This document shows positions 6,472 through 14,529 of a stretch of 50,266 nucleotides of DNA, piece by piece. Within the stretch, counting starts at the first letter, position 1, and every line of letters begins with the position of its first letter. A program made the translations under genes and the position numbers. The DNA is from a virus: the IMG/VR virus record IMGVR_UViG_3300031626_000004, positions 1-50,266 of that record; one strand, given 5' to 3'. Under the pieces are notes generated by a model that saw only the letters and a program-made list of their open reading frames with translations, made no database searches and was not told the DNA's origin.

Positions 6472-6809
6472 GCACAGGAAAGCAGGCTGTATTCGAGGAT
6501 TACTATCGCAGTCTTTGGCTCAAGCAGTTGGTAATTGATAAGAAGGGAAACCCTTTGGCGCGTGAGCGCAGCGCACACCAGAAGAACGGTGACATGTGCG
6601 GGAAGTTTGGCGGGGTTCGCAAGACCCTGAAGCTCTCGAAGCAAGCGGAGATTATCAACCGGATGCTGCTTGATAAGATGCTTGGGCGTCAGATCGGGGA
6701 ACTGTTGGGCATTAGCCAGCAGGCAGTGAGCGACATCAAGAGACGATATGGATTACCCAGGGCTCTGGAAGAAGTAGCCGGAACACAAACAAACAACGAA
6801 GAGGAATAG
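6468..6809 (+). CDS. HTH protein (113 aa)
   Basis: The C-terminal half contains a clear helix-turn-helix (GRQIGELLGISQQAVSDIKR, about residues 75-94) of the kind seen in sigma-factor region 4 and LuxR-like domains. It probably binds DNA and may regulate this operon or the adjacent SNF2/replication units. The N-terminal half is basic and contains a conserved-looking CGKFGGVRKTLK segment. Its ATG overlaps the previous stop (ATGA). Confidence 0.65.
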   Translation: MSTGKQAVFEDYYRSLWLKQLVIDKKGNPLARERSAHQKNGDMCGKFGGVRKTLKLSKQAEIINRMLLDKMLGRQIGELLGISQQAVSDIKRRYGLPRALEEVAGTQTNNEEE

Positions 6810-6813
6810 AAAC

Positions 6814-7251
6814 ATGGAAGATATGAGAAAAGCATTCGAAACTAACAAGATGCGTGTGATGATTGAGTCAGTGTCCTATACGGGCAGCGCGTTCGGATCG
6901 AATGAGGATGGAGATTCAGTATTCTTCAACCAAAGGTTGGTAGAGAAGGTGGAGCTAGAGATGGGCGACATTGTCGAGGCCCATGCGATCCCGAACTACG
7001 AGGACAAGCGGCACGAGACACCATGGCGGGCGATCAGGGTTGCTGTTGTTGGCAAAGGGGATTTATATGCCACACCTCCGACCGTCCCAGCCGAGGATCA
7101 GATCAAAGAGTACCTGCGAAATGAGGGTTATGCCATGACGGTCTCGGAGCTCGCTGAGATTTTAAGTTTCACCGATGAAGAGATTGAAAAGTGTTTAAGC
7201 GAGGACAAGAACTTCACATTAGTCCCTGCATACATCTGGTCGGGAGTTTAA
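6814..7251 (+). CDS. OB-fold-like / winged-helix-like phage protein (145 aa)
   Basis: Residues about 12-75 have a small beta-barrel pattern resembling cold-shock or OB-fold proteins: GSAFGSNEDGDSVFFNQRL, then VELEMGDIVEAHAIPNYED and PWRAIRV. Residues about 93-140 look like a short winged-helix (QIKEYLRNEGYAMTVSELAEIL). This would suit an RNA- or DNA-binding regulator. The assignment rests on pattern only. A promoter lies directly after its stop, so it is the last gene of the long operon. Confidence 0.6.
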   Translation: MEDMRKAFETNKMRVMIESVSYTGSAFGSNEDGDSVFFNQRLVEKVELEMGDIVEAHAIPNYEDKRHETPWRAIRVAVVGKGDLYATPPTVPAEDQIKEYLRNEGYAMTVSELAEILSFTDEEIEKCLSEDKNFTLVPAYIWSGV

Positions 7252-7252
7252 C

Positions 7253-7281
7253 TTGCGCCCTGCTAATGTATGCTCTATAAG
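7253..7281 (+). promoter_or_regulatory. Sigma70-type promoter for the RHH-like gene
   Basis: TTGCGC (7253-7258), a 17-nt spacer and TATAAG (7276-7281) lie 24 nt before the ATG at 7305. The -35 region (TTGCGCCCTG) is the reverse complement of the GGCGCA repeat unit seen at 365-465 and 1451-1590. Confidence 0.6.
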
Positions 7282-7304
7282 TGGGCAACAAATAGGAGGG
7301 CATC

Positions 7305-7478
7305 ATGGCTCGGAAAAAGTTAGACGACAAAGACAAGCAGAAGTTTCAGAACGTGGGCCTCATCAAACAGGACCACGAACTGCTGCGCGAGTTAGCTGAA
7401 GGCGAGCAGCGGTCCATGGCCCGCCAGTTATCGGTATTGATTCGCAAAGCTGTTGCAGAAAATCGAGATCAAGTTTAA
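7305..7478 (+). CDS. 57-aa ribbon-helix-helix-like protein
   Basis: The ATG at 7305 has AGGAGGG 6 nt upstream, its own promoter and its own terminator. The C-terminal half (RSMARQLSVLIRKAVAE, about residues 36-52) matches the helix-loop-helix of Arc/MetJ-type ribbon-helix-helix proteins, with a preceding strand (NVGLIKQDH) that could form the DNA-contacting ribbon. A separately transcribed small RHH protein next to the inverted SNF2 island would suit a transcriptional repressor. The function is inferred from the pattern. Confidence 0.6.
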   Translation: MARKKLDDKDKQKFQNVGLIKQDHELLRELAEGEQRSMARQLSVLIRKAVAENRDQV

Positions 7479-7495
7479 ACTATAGGAACTGCTCG

Positions 7496-7562
7496 GTGTA
7501 GGTCCACGCCTGTGGCCTACCACCTCACTGTCAACTGGCCCCCTCACGGGGGCTATTTTTTT
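7496..7562 (+). terminator. Hairpin plus Rho-independent terminator
   Basis: A first hairpin (GTAGG.CCAC paired with GTGG.CCTAC, about 7498-7521) is followed by a compact terminator: GCCCCC (7538-7543), loop TCAC, GGGGGC (7548-7553), then TATTTTTTT. The stop codon of the minus-strand gene (7553-7555) lies in the terminator. Confidence 0.85.
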
Positions 7563-7795
7563 GGCTCGTTCGATCTTCCAATTTTACTCTTGGCAAGCCG
7601 CGCGGGTTCCTTACTATAGCCGCGGATTTGTGTGACGTTATCTCGCTTCATGCTTTTGAGCAGCGATGCCGCTACATCAGGGGTTAGCCCAGCTAGCTCC
7701 CCCAGTTCCTTGGTTGCGTTAGCTAGGTTAGTCCACCCCTTCTTGTAATCACAGATAGACTCGATCATTTCATCGTGGGTTTTAGACTTAGCCAT
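7553..7795 (-). CDS. 80-aa basic protein, unknown
   Basis: The gene overlaps the 3' end of the SNF2 gene by 31 nt and is the second member of the two-gene minus-strand unit. The product is helical and basic, with a basic tail (LAKSKIGRSNEPKK). No domain is recognised; coupling suggests it may work with the helicase. Confidence 0.6.
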   Translation of the reverse strand: MAKSKTHDEMIESICDYKKGWTNLANATKELGELAGLTPDVAASLLKSMKRDNVTQIRGYSKEPARLAKSKIGRSNEPKK

Positions 7796-9237
7796 TCTCT
7801 TGCATCCTCTCCTAGAACTTTTGCACCGATGTCGATCTTGGTGCGTAATGCTTTAACGATATGTTCATCGATGCTGCCTTCGCAGATCAGGTCGATGTAT
7901 GTCACGTTGTTTTTCTGTCCGATCCTGTGGGCCCGATCCTCTGATTGGATGCGCGTCTCAAGATTGAAGTCGTTGGCATAGTATACCACGAGGTTAGCCT
8001 CGGTCAAAGTCAGACCGTAGCCCGCGGTGGCGGGATTGCCCACAAAATACTTTAGCGGATGATCAGGGTTCTGGAAGTTGAGCACCGCTGCGGCTCGATC
8101 ATCGTCGGATGTATCTCCGAAGTATGACACAGCGCAGCCCTTGCCGAACTTTTTGTTTAGCATGTCTGTCATGCCGATGATATCGTGGCGGAACCGAGAC
8201 CAGATGATTGCTTTGCCGTCATGCTCGTTGATGATCTCTTCGAGCGCCTCCATTCTTTTGGATGGAAAGTACAGCATGTCGCCGTCATCAGTCTTGAGAT
8301 GCCCGGACATGATCTGCTGGAGCCGAAGCATCTGCGTGATCACAGCGGGAGCCGTGGACATCTCGCCACTATCCAACAGGACCATGGCATGCCTGCGGAT
8401 CTGTTCATACATATCGAACTGTTCTTTGGTCATGCCAACGTAACGTGCGGTGTATATCTTGTCGGGGAGATCGAGGCAGTCCTTCTTGAGCACCCGAAAG
8501 GAAAACATGTCGATCCTTTTGGTTAGCTCGTCGAGGTTCTTGAACCCTACTATCTGTTGGAAGGCGGCTTGGCCCATGGTTTTGCGCTGCACTACAGCAT
8601 AGCGTCCCTGGAAAGCATAGTATGAGTCGTAACCCAAGAGCCCAGGGCGGAGGAACTCGCACTGCGAATAGATATCCATCGGGCTTTTTGTTACGGGGGA
8701 ACCTGTCAACAGTCTTCTGTACTTGAACTGGGCTGCTATTTTCATTAGAGCTTTAGTGCGTTTGGCCTTGTGGTTTTTGATTGTTGTTGATTCGTCTATT
8801 GCTATCATGCCCCCTGCGCCAAGCGCACGAGCCATCCAGTTCCCTGCCTTCTGTCCTTTGAGCGAGGAGAATGATTCTACGTTCATCACGAAGATGGTCA
8901 GCCCCTCGAACTTATCTTGGACCGAGCGCATTTCTTCTTGCTGTTTCTTATTTGGGCCTGACACCCAGCGAATCACCCGGTGCGGTATGTCGTCGGACAT
9001 GTGCTCGGGTATCTCTTTGGCTACCCAGTTGCGATACACGCCCTTGGGTGCGATGACCAAAGCGAAGTTGATCTCTCCTGCTTGGTACAGCATGCCCATG
9101 TTATCGATCAGGACCTTTGATTTCCCTGTGCCCATCTCCATGAAGAGCCCGAACTCAGTGCGGTCCCAACCATAATCTAGTGCATCTGTCTGGTGATCGA
9201 ATGGTTTATATTTATATTTGTAGTTGACATCCATCAT
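7765..9237 (-). CDS. SNF2-family DNA helicase/translocase
   Basis: This 490-aa protein has the full SNF2 motif set: Q-like motif (PFDHQTDAL, 12-20), Walker A MGTGKS (35-40), DEST Walker B (148-151, in AIDESTTIKNHKAKRT), motif III LLTGSPV (176-182), and in the C-terminal lobe GYGLTLTEAN and QSEDRAHRIGQ (motifs V and VI). SNF2 proteins use ATP to move along double-stranded DNA. In phages they are thought to aid replication or remove host proteins. GGAGG precedes the ATG; two Met codons are adjacent, so the start is 9237 or 9234. It is the only replication-type gene on the minus strand in this half, with weak divergent promoter elements upstream. Confidence 0.93.
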   Translation of the reverse strand: MMDVNYKYKYKPFDHQTDALDYGWDRTEFGLFMEMGTGKSKVLIDNMGMLYQAGEINFALVIAPKGVYRNWVAKEIPEHMSDDIPHRVIRWVSGPNKKQQEEMRSVQDKFEGLTIFVMNVESFSSLKGQKAGNWMARALGAGGMIAIDESTTIKNHKAKRTKALMKIAAQFKYRRLLTGSPVTKSPMDIYSQCEFLRPGLLGYDSYYAFQGRYAVVQRKTMGQAAFQQIVGFKNLDELTKRIDMFSFRVLKKDCLDLPDKIYTARYVGMTKEQFDMYEQIRRHAMVLLDSGEMSTAPAVITQMLRLQQIMSGHLKTDDGDMLYFPSKRMEALEEIINEHDGKAIIWSRFRHDIIGMTDMLNKKFGKGCAVSYFGDTSDDDRAAAVLNFQNPDHPLKYFVGNPATAGYGLTLTEANLVVYYANDFNLETRIQSEDRAHRIGQKNNVTYIDLICEGSIDEHIVKALRTKIDIGAKVLGEDAREWLSLKPTMK

Positions 9238-9310
9238 ATACCTCCACTATTGTCTCTAGTACGGATAGCATGAGGCTGCCGCACAAATCAACCCTGAAGA
9301 GGAAAAACTT
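9224..9310. promoter_or_regulatory. Divergent promoter region between the SNF2 gene and the replication operon
   Basis: Plus-strand candidate: TTGACA (9224-9229), 18 nt, TATTGT (9248-9253). Minus-strand candidate: TTGATT (complement of 9286-9291), 17 nt, CTATCC (complement of 9263-9268). The plus-strand -35 lies inside the start of the SNF2 gene. AAGAGG precedes the ATG at 9311. Confidence 0.4.
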
Positions 9311-9871
9311 ATGAACGACATTTTTGAAGACATATTCGATGAGGCTGACGCGGTCAGTCGAGTTGACACAGGAACTGGAAAGCAACTCAGCCAACTGGTC
9401 CGCAATCTCCGCACTGTCGAGAACGATATCGAAGATGCAGAGACACATTTGAAATCACTGAAGCAAGAGAAACACAAGCTGTCTGTCGAGAACATCCCAG
9501 CCTTGATGGATGAGATGGGTGTAGAACGTTTGGATGTAGACGGCATGACCGTGGAGCGGAAGATGATTATCGCCGCGTCCATCCCTGTCGCCAACAAAGA
9601 TCAGGCGTTCGATTGGCTTAGGTCCAATGGTCTAGATGATATTATCAAGAACGATGTCACTGTGTCCTTTGGCAAGGGAGAAGACAACGTGGCGGGAGAT
9701 GTCATCGGCATCTTGCGTGACAAGGGATTCGATCCTAAGACCAAGACTCATGTTCACCCGTCCACGTTGAAGGCGTTTGTTAAAGAGCGCATCACTGACG
9801 GCAAACCAATCGACCTCGATCTGTTCGGGGCATTTATATCAAACACAGCAGTAATTAAGAGGAAAGCATAA
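9311..9871 (+). CDS. Coiled-coil phage protein, unknown function (186 aa)
   Basis: This is the first gene of the replication operon. Residues about 20-75 form a long coiled-coil (LSQLVRNLRTVENDIEDAET and the following LKSLKQEKHKL), followed by a compact alpha/beta C-terminal domain containing VERLDVDGMTVERKMIIAAS. Proteins of this type sit beside the SSB-like gene in many phages without assigned activity. The stop overlaps the ATG of the SSB-like gene by one base (TAATG), which suggests joint function in replication or recombination. Confidence 0.65.
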   Translation: MNDIFEDIFDEADAVSRVDTGTGKQLSQLVRNLRTVENDIEDAETHLKSLKQEKHKLSVENIPALMDEMGVERLDVDGMTVERKMIIAASIPVANKDQAFDWLRSNGLDDIIKNDVTVSFGKGEDNVAGDVIGILRDKGFDPKTKTHVHPSTLKAFVKERITDGKPIDLDLFGAFISNTAVIKRKA

Positions 9872-10665
9872 TGGCTAATCAAGTAGCAACAAAAAAGAAT
9901 GCAGAGTTAAGCACAGACATCATGGATGACATCCTTGAGTTTGCAGGCGAGGGTGCTGCCTTTGGCGCAGATGAAATGCAGATCCCGTTTGTTCGGGCAC
10001 TACAAGCGTTGTCCCCACAGCTTGGCAAGAAGAAGCCTGAGTACATCGAGGGTGCGGAGCAGGGAGATATGTTCAACACTGTGACTGGCGAAGTCTGGAA
10101 GGGCGATGACGGCGTGACTATCATACCGTGCTACCAGACCACCAAGTATCTTGAGTTCACACCTCGTGACCAAGGCGGCGGATTCCGCGGCGAGATCAAC
10201 CCTACTGATCCGATCCTTCAGCGCACCTCGCGCGTTGGGTCCAAGGAAATCCTTCCAACAGGCAACGAGTTGGTCAAGTCAGACCAGCACTACTGCTTGG
10301 TATTGGGTGGAGACGGCGCGTATCAGCCTGCTGTTATCGACATGAAGTCTACGCAGTTAAAGGTCAGCCGTCGTTGGAAGACCCAGATTGCAATGCAGAA
10401 GATCAAGAACCCGAAGACAGGGGCCATGGTTGTACCTCCGCTGTTCGCTACAGTGTGGAAGATCACCACTGTTGAAGAGAGCAATGACCAAGGCACATGG
10501 TTCACGCCTTCTGTCGAGAAGGTCGGTCTTGTAGGTAGCCGCGATCTTATGCTTGAAGCCAAAGCCTTCCGCGACAGTGTCGCTGCGGGCGAAGTGAAAG
10601 CTGCTTCAGAGGAGCGTGTCCCCACTGCCTCTTCTGTACAACAGGATGACGACATCCCGTTTTAA
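9871..10665 (+). CDS. Single-stranded DNA-binding-like protein with DDDIPF tail
   Basis: The 264-aa protein ends in QQDDDIPF, the same acidic tip that bacterial SSB uses to recruit partner enzymes. The body is beta-rich and basic (KSTQLKVSRRWKTQIAMQKI, about 159-178), compatible with an OB-fold that binds single-stranded DNA. Position between the operon head and the primase supports a role at the fork. Overall size is nearer to T7 gp2.5 than to bacterial SSB. I infer ssDNA binding from tail and context, not from a recognised OB signature. Confidence 0.7.
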   Translation: MANQVATKKNAELSTDIMDDILEFAGEGAAFGADEMQIPFVRALQALSPQLGKKKPEYIEGAEQGDMFNTVTGEVWKGDDGVTIIPCYQTTKYLEFTPRDQGGGFRGEINPTDPILQRTSRVGSKEILPTGNELVKSDQHYCLVLGGDGAYQPAVIDMKSTQLKVSRRWKTQIAMQKIKNPKTGAMVVPPLFATVWKITTVEESNDQGTWFTPSVEKVGLVGSRDLMLEAKAFRDSVAAGEVKAASEERVPTASSVQQDDDIPF

Positions 10666-10673
10666 GCAGCCTC

Positions 10674-10705
10674 GGGAGAGGCGCGGGTAACGTCTCTCCC
10701 TTTTT
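10674..10705 (+). terminator. Intrinsic terminator inside the replication operon
   Basis: GGGAGAG (10674-10680) pairs with CTCTCCC (10694-10700) and is followed by TTTTT (10701-10705). It lies between the SSB-like gene and the primase, so it may reduce primase expression relative to SSB. Confidence 0.65.
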
Positions 10706-10722
10706 CACAACAGGAGCAGTAC

Positions 10723-12246
10723 ATGACACAAGCAAAGAGATTGCTTGCAGTATTCGTTGGTGCAAAGGCTGCACACGGCACGACCACTGTCGGTCGCATT
10801 GGACGAAACGGCAAGGCAGAATCCAAGAGTATGATCGTTCGCTCTCCTTTAACCGAGGAGCTCGTTCAATCCCACATAGATGGGAAGCAGGGCGTTGGTG
10901 CGATCCCGATTAATGAAGAGAACATGTGCAAGTTTGCGGCGCTGGACATCGATGTCTATGACCTGAACCACAATGAACTCCAAGCTAAAATCCAGAAGCT
11001 GAAACTGCCGTTGATGCACTGCCGATCTAAGTCGGGCGGCGCTCACCTGTATCTGTTTCTAAAAGACTGGGCCCCCGCAGCCAACATCAGGGATTATTTG
11101 ACAGAGATGTCTATTGCTCTGGGCTTTAGCGGCTGCGAGATATTCCCGAAGCAAGACACGATCATCGCGGAGCGTGGAGACGTGGGCAACTTTATCAACA
11201 TGCCCTACTTCAACGCCGAGATGCCCCAGCGTTATTGCTTTAACTCACACACCGAGGCGCTTGAGTTAGACGAGTTCTTAGATGCGGTGGACAAGGCCCG
11301 CGTGTCTGAGTCCGACCTCGAGGGCTTTCGGTTTGCTGGGAAGCGCAAGTACTTCACCGATGGACCGCCCTGCCTTGAGCATCTGTTCGCGGATGGGCCA
11401 ATTGATACGCCACGCAATACATGCATGTACCAGTGCGGCATCTATGCCAAGCTGTCGGACCCCGACAACTGGAAGAGTAAGTTGGAAGAGTTCAACCGGA
11501 CGCTGTGCTCTGAGCCGCTGCCGTCTGTAGAGGTGATCAACCTGGGCAAGTCGCTTGACCGGAAAGACTTTGCGTACAAGTGCAAGGAAGAACCATTCAA
11601 GAGTTACTGCGACCCGACCCTCTGCGCGAGCAGGAAGTTTGGGATCAGCACTGATGCGCCTGACATGCCCTCGGTTGGAGGCTTGACGATCATGTTGTCC
11701 GAGCCGCGCGTGTACTTCATGGATGTCAACGGCGCGAGGATTCAGTTGTCCACTGAGCAGTTGCAGAATCAGATCCTGTGGCAGCGGGCATGCATGGAGC
11801 AGATGAACTTGATGCCTCCTACAGTCAAGCCTCAGAAGTGGCAGCAGATGGTCAACCAGTTGATGCAAGGCGCTACGGTTATCGAAGTGCCGGAGGAAGC
11901 CACGATCAAGGGCCAGTTCAAAGACCACCTCAAGTCCTATTGCACCAGCCACATCAGGGCTATGGCTCCTGAAGAGATGGAGATGAACAAACCGTGGACT
12001 GATGCTGGGGTAACCAAGTTCAAACTGGAAGGTTTGATAGAGTACCTGCACCACCGTAGGTTCAAGGTAGAGAACCGTGGGCAGTTGATCCAACTGATCA
12101 AGGACGTTGGCGGGGACCAAAGCCGAGAAAACATTAAGAAGTCCGACGGAAGAAGAACAACGCTTCGATGCTGGGCAGTCCCATCCTTTGAAGACGATCA
12201 CATTGAATTACCAATAAGGGAGATGAACGATGACATCCCATTCTAA
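10723..12246 (+). CDS. AEP-family DNA primase with SSB-like C-terminal tail
   Basis: The N-terminal domain carries archaeo-eukaryotic primase motifs: FAALDIDVYD (D75, D77), SKSGGAHLYLFL (H108) and CEIFPKQD (E139, D145). These are the metal-binding acidic and nucleotide-binding residues of AEP primase-polymerases, closest to the primase domain known from TOTE-type elements. Near residues 230-310 there is a run of Cys residues (CMYQCG, YKC, YCDPTLC) that could form a zinc or Fe-S site. The extreme C-terminus, EMNDDIPF, copies the tip of bacterial SSB. It has AGGAG before the ATG. It probably makes primers for PolA and the helicase downstream. Confidence 0.85.
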   Translation: MTQAKRLLAVFVGAKAAHGTTTVGRIGRNGKAESKSMIVRSPLTEELVQSHIDGKQGVGAIPINEENMCKFAALDIDVYDLNHNELQAKIQKLKLPLMHCRSKSGGAHLYLFLKDWAPAANIRDYLTEMSIALGFSGCEIFPKQDTIIAERGDVGNFINMPYFNAEMPQRYCFNSHTEALELDEFLDAVDKARVSESDLEGFRFAGKRKYFTDGPPCLEHLFADGPIDTPRNTCMYQCGIYAKLSDPDNWKSKLEEFNRTLCSEPLPSVEVINLGKSLDRKDFAYKCKEEPFKSYCDPTLCASRKFGISTDAPDMPSVGGLTIMLSEPRVYFMDVNGARIQLSTEQLQNQILWQRACMEQMNLMPPTVKPQKWQQMVNQLMQGATVIEVPEEATIKGQFKDHLKSYCTSHIRAMAPEEMEMNKPWTDAGVTKFKLEGLIEYLHHRRFKVENRGQLIQLIKDVGGDQSRENIKKSDGRRTTLRCWAVPSFEDDHIELPIREMNDDIPF

Positions 12247-12445
12247 TAGACTCCTGCGGGTAGGAGAAGTTGCGGACCTGTTGGGGGTATCCAAGTCGTA
12301 CGTCTACAAGTTGGCTCAAACAACCCCCGACTTCCCACTCCCTGTTGTACTGGGCAGCGAACACAGCAAGCGTTCGTCTAGCCGCTGGGTTCTGTCCGAG
12401 ATTGAGGATTGGGTGAGCAGCAGGCCGAGGGGGAAGGAGCTATGA
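12230..12445 (+). CDS. AlpA/excisionase-like HTH protein (71 aa)
   Basis: The sequence LLRVGEVADLLGVSKSYVYKL is a typical MerR/AlpA-class winged helix-turn-helix start, followed by LPVVLGSEHSKRSSSRWVLS and EIEDWV, the usual AlpA ending. Such proteins act as transcription regulators or excisionases. No integrase is present, so a regulatory role is more likely. The ATG lies within the last codons of the primase gene (17-nt overlap) and the stop overlaps the helicase start by 4 nt (ATGA). Confidence 0.75.
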   Translation: MTSHSNRLLRVGEVADLLGVSKSYVYKLAQTTPDFPLPVVLGSEHSKRSSSRWVLSEIEDWVSSRPRGKEL

Positions 12446-14001
12446 CTGCGCTCTACGATGGCTGGTCAGTGGGGATTGACAACTCACTTCTGATCTTGGG
12501 GCCCCCAGGCTGCGGCAAGACGCACCGTTTGATCCGAGAGATCAAGGCTGCACTTGCCAACGGCACACACCCTTCCCGCATCGGCGTCATTTCGTTTACC
12601 CGCAAGGCTATCGAAGAGATGGTTTCTCGTGCCTGCGCTGAGTTCAACCTGACACCCAAAGACTTTCCGCACATGCGGACGAGTCACTCGTTTGGGTTTA
12701 ACGGTCTGGGTCTGCAAAAGCAGGACGTTTTGAGCACCGAGGACTATGCTGATCTAGGCAGTAAGATAGGTCTGACCTTTGAGGGGGACGACAAAACCAG
12801 CATTGATGACGGTGTATCCATGCCCACCATCGGTGGATCGGGGTCCCAGTACCTCCAGCTAGAGCACCGCGCTCGGTATCGGATGGTTACACTGGAGCAA
12901 GAGTTCAACAAGGAGGGGAACAGGGATTTGTTCTACCCCAAGTTGGTCCAACTCCACGAGCAGATGAACGAGTACAAGTCGGTGATGGGCAAGTATGACT
13001 TCGTTGACATGATCGAGAAGTACATCGACATCGGGGATCCCCCTGGCTTGGACTATCTGTTTATTGACGAGGCTCAAGACTTCACGCCTTTGCAGTGGGA
13101 GATGGCGAAGAAGATTGCTGAACGGGCAGGCAAGGTGATCATTGCGGGCGACGACGATCAAGCCGTACACCGTTGGACCGGGGTTGAGGTTGATTTGTTT
13201 ATCCAATCCTCGAACCAAGTTGAGAGGCTCACTCAGTCCTACCGCATCCCAAGGTCTGTCCACCGTCTGGCTAACACCGTCTCACGGCGCATCACTGGGC
13301 GATTGGAGAAAGAGTTCCAGCCCCGTGAAGAAGAGGGCTTGGTTGATTACGTCTACCATCTGGAAGATATCCCCGTAAACGAGGGGTCATGGACCGTGAT
13401 GGCGCGAACAAACTATCAGGTTCGAGAGCTAGCCAAATGGTTTCGGGCCTCCGGCTTTAAGTTTTCCATGAAGGGCTATGCTAGCATATCAGAGAAGTTG
13501 GTCGGGAACATCCTAGCGTGGGAGGACCTGTGCCAAGACAAGACGATAGGATTGCAGCGGCTGCGCCAGTTGTACACTGGGTTGCCCAAGCAGGGGGAAG
13601 ACGCTGCTCTAAGGCGGGGTGCTACCAAACTGCTGGATGCGATCCATCCGGAGGCCGAGGTTGGAATGCAACAACTCCAATCGGATTACGGATTGCTAAA
13701 AGGGGCGGAGATATCTGCGTATAACGTACTCAGGGTCAGTGTTTCTGAGCGCAACTATATTGATGCGATCCAGCGTAGGGGCGAGGACCTTCTGTCACCG
13801 CCTCGGATCAAACTGTCCACGTTTCATGCGATGAAGGGCGGCGAGGATGACAACTGCATTGTATATACAGCGTCCACTAAGGCTTGCGTTGGGTCCAGAT
13901 ACCAAGAGGATGAGCACCGTGCGTTTTACGTTGGTGTTACCAGAGCCCGACACACGCTCTACATTTTACAAACCGATAACAAATACAGGTACACATTATG
14001 A
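12442..14001 (+). CDS. UvrD/Rep-like SF1 DNA helicase
   Basis: The start at 12442 has AAGGAG upstream and overlaps the HTH gene stop. The 519-aa protein shows all SF1A motifs: Walker A GPPGCGKT (20-27), motif Ia VISFTRKAIEEM, DEAQD Walker B (209-213), motif III AGDDDQAVHRW, motif IV SYRIP, motif V STFHAMKGGEDDNCIVY and motif VI VGVTRARHTLYIL. It unwinds DNA 3' to 5' with ATP. Compared with host UvrD (about 720 aa) it is compact, with reduced 1B and 2B insertions. It is embedded between primase and PolA, so it is likely the replicative helicase of the phage. Confidence 0.92.
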   Translation: MTALYDGWSVGIDNSLLILGPPGCGKTHRLIREIKAALANGTHPSRIGVISFTRKAIEEMVSRACAEFNLTPKDFPHMRTSHSFGFNGLGLQKQDVLSTEDYADLGSKIGLTFEGDDKTSIDDGVSMPTIGGSGSQYLQLEHRARYRMVTLEQEFNKEGNRDLFYPKLVQLHEQMNEYKSVMGKYDFVDMIEKYIDIGDPPGLDYLFIDEAQDFTPLQWEMAKKIAERAGKVIIAGDDDQAVHRWTGVEVDLFIQSSNQVERLTQSYRIPRSVHRLANTVSRRITGRLEKEFQPREEEGLVDYVYHLEDIPVNEGSWTVMARTNYQVRELAKWFRASGFKFSMKGYASISEKLVGNILAWEDLCQDKTIGLQRLRQLYTGLPKQGEDAALRRGATKLLDAIHPEAEVGMQQLQSDYGLLKGAEISAYNVLRVSVSERNYIDAIQRRGEDLLSPPRIKLSTFHAMKGGEDDNCIVYTASTKACVGSRYQEDEHRAFYVGVTRARHTLYILQTDNKYRYTL

Positions 14002-14186
14002 AAGCAACTGAAGCCATTGCAAGAACCCTGATATTTGTCACAGAGAACCCTGATATTAAACCAGAGGATGAGCTGAGGGTAATGGCAGAAATGCTGGAGC
14101 CGATGCTAGATGCAATCTTCGGGTCAGATTACGAAAAGGTTGGTAACTTATCCGTCCAAAAGGGAGACTCAGATGAAACTAACTAG
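13998..14186 (+). CDS. 62-aa acidic protein, unknown
   Basis: The ATG overlaps the helicase stop (ATGA). The product is helical (ELRVMAEMLEPMLDAIFGS) and ends in a polar tail. No domain is recognised. Confidence 0.6.
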   Translation: MKATEAIARTLIFVTENPDIKPEDELRVMAEMLEPMLDAIFGSDYEKVGNLSVQKGDSDETN

Positions 14187-14529
14187 AAAACACGAGATCG
14201 ATGCCGAGGCGGCAGTATTCTCTAATAAACACCCCAAGGTTACCGAACTGTTTGTTCGGTTCACTACAGAGATTATTAACCGAGGGTTCAATCACTACTC
14301 AGTCAGTGCTATTTTTGAGCGAATCCGCTGGGAGACAGACCAAGCAGATGTAGATGGCAAGTCTACGTTCAAGCTAAACAACAACTACCGTGCTTGGTAT
14401 GCTCGTAGATTTATGGAACATAACCCAGAACATGCAGGGTTTTTTAGAACCAGACGCCGTGCAAGTGCGCTGCAAGACGCTTTAGGTTTATACGAGTTCA
14501 CTGCCGAGGATTTTGAAGATGAAACGTGA
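14173..14529 (+). CDS. Phage protein of unknown function (118 aa)
   Basis: The start at 14173 has AGGGAG 6 nt upstream; a longer reading from 14110 lacks one. The basic, helical protein contains IFERIRWETD, NNNYRAWYARRFMEHNP and FFRTRRRASAL, a pattern common to small phage proteins next to replication genes. It may bind nucleic acid. Function is unknown. Confidence 0.65.
   Translation: MKLTRKHEIDAEAAVFSNKHPKVTELFVRFTTEIINRGFNHYSVSAIFERIRWETDQADVDGKSTFKLNNNYRAWYARRFMEHNPEHAGFFRTRRRASALQDALGLYEFTAEDFEDET

Noticed and set aside
7494-7530. tRNA or small structured RNA before the terminator
   Set aside because: Only one hairpin is seen; there is no cloverleaf, anticodon arm or CCA-type end.
12230-12445. 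Evidence for a temperate phage from an excisionase-like gene
   Set aside because: AlpA-like proteins also occur as regulators; no integrase or attachment site was found in the window.
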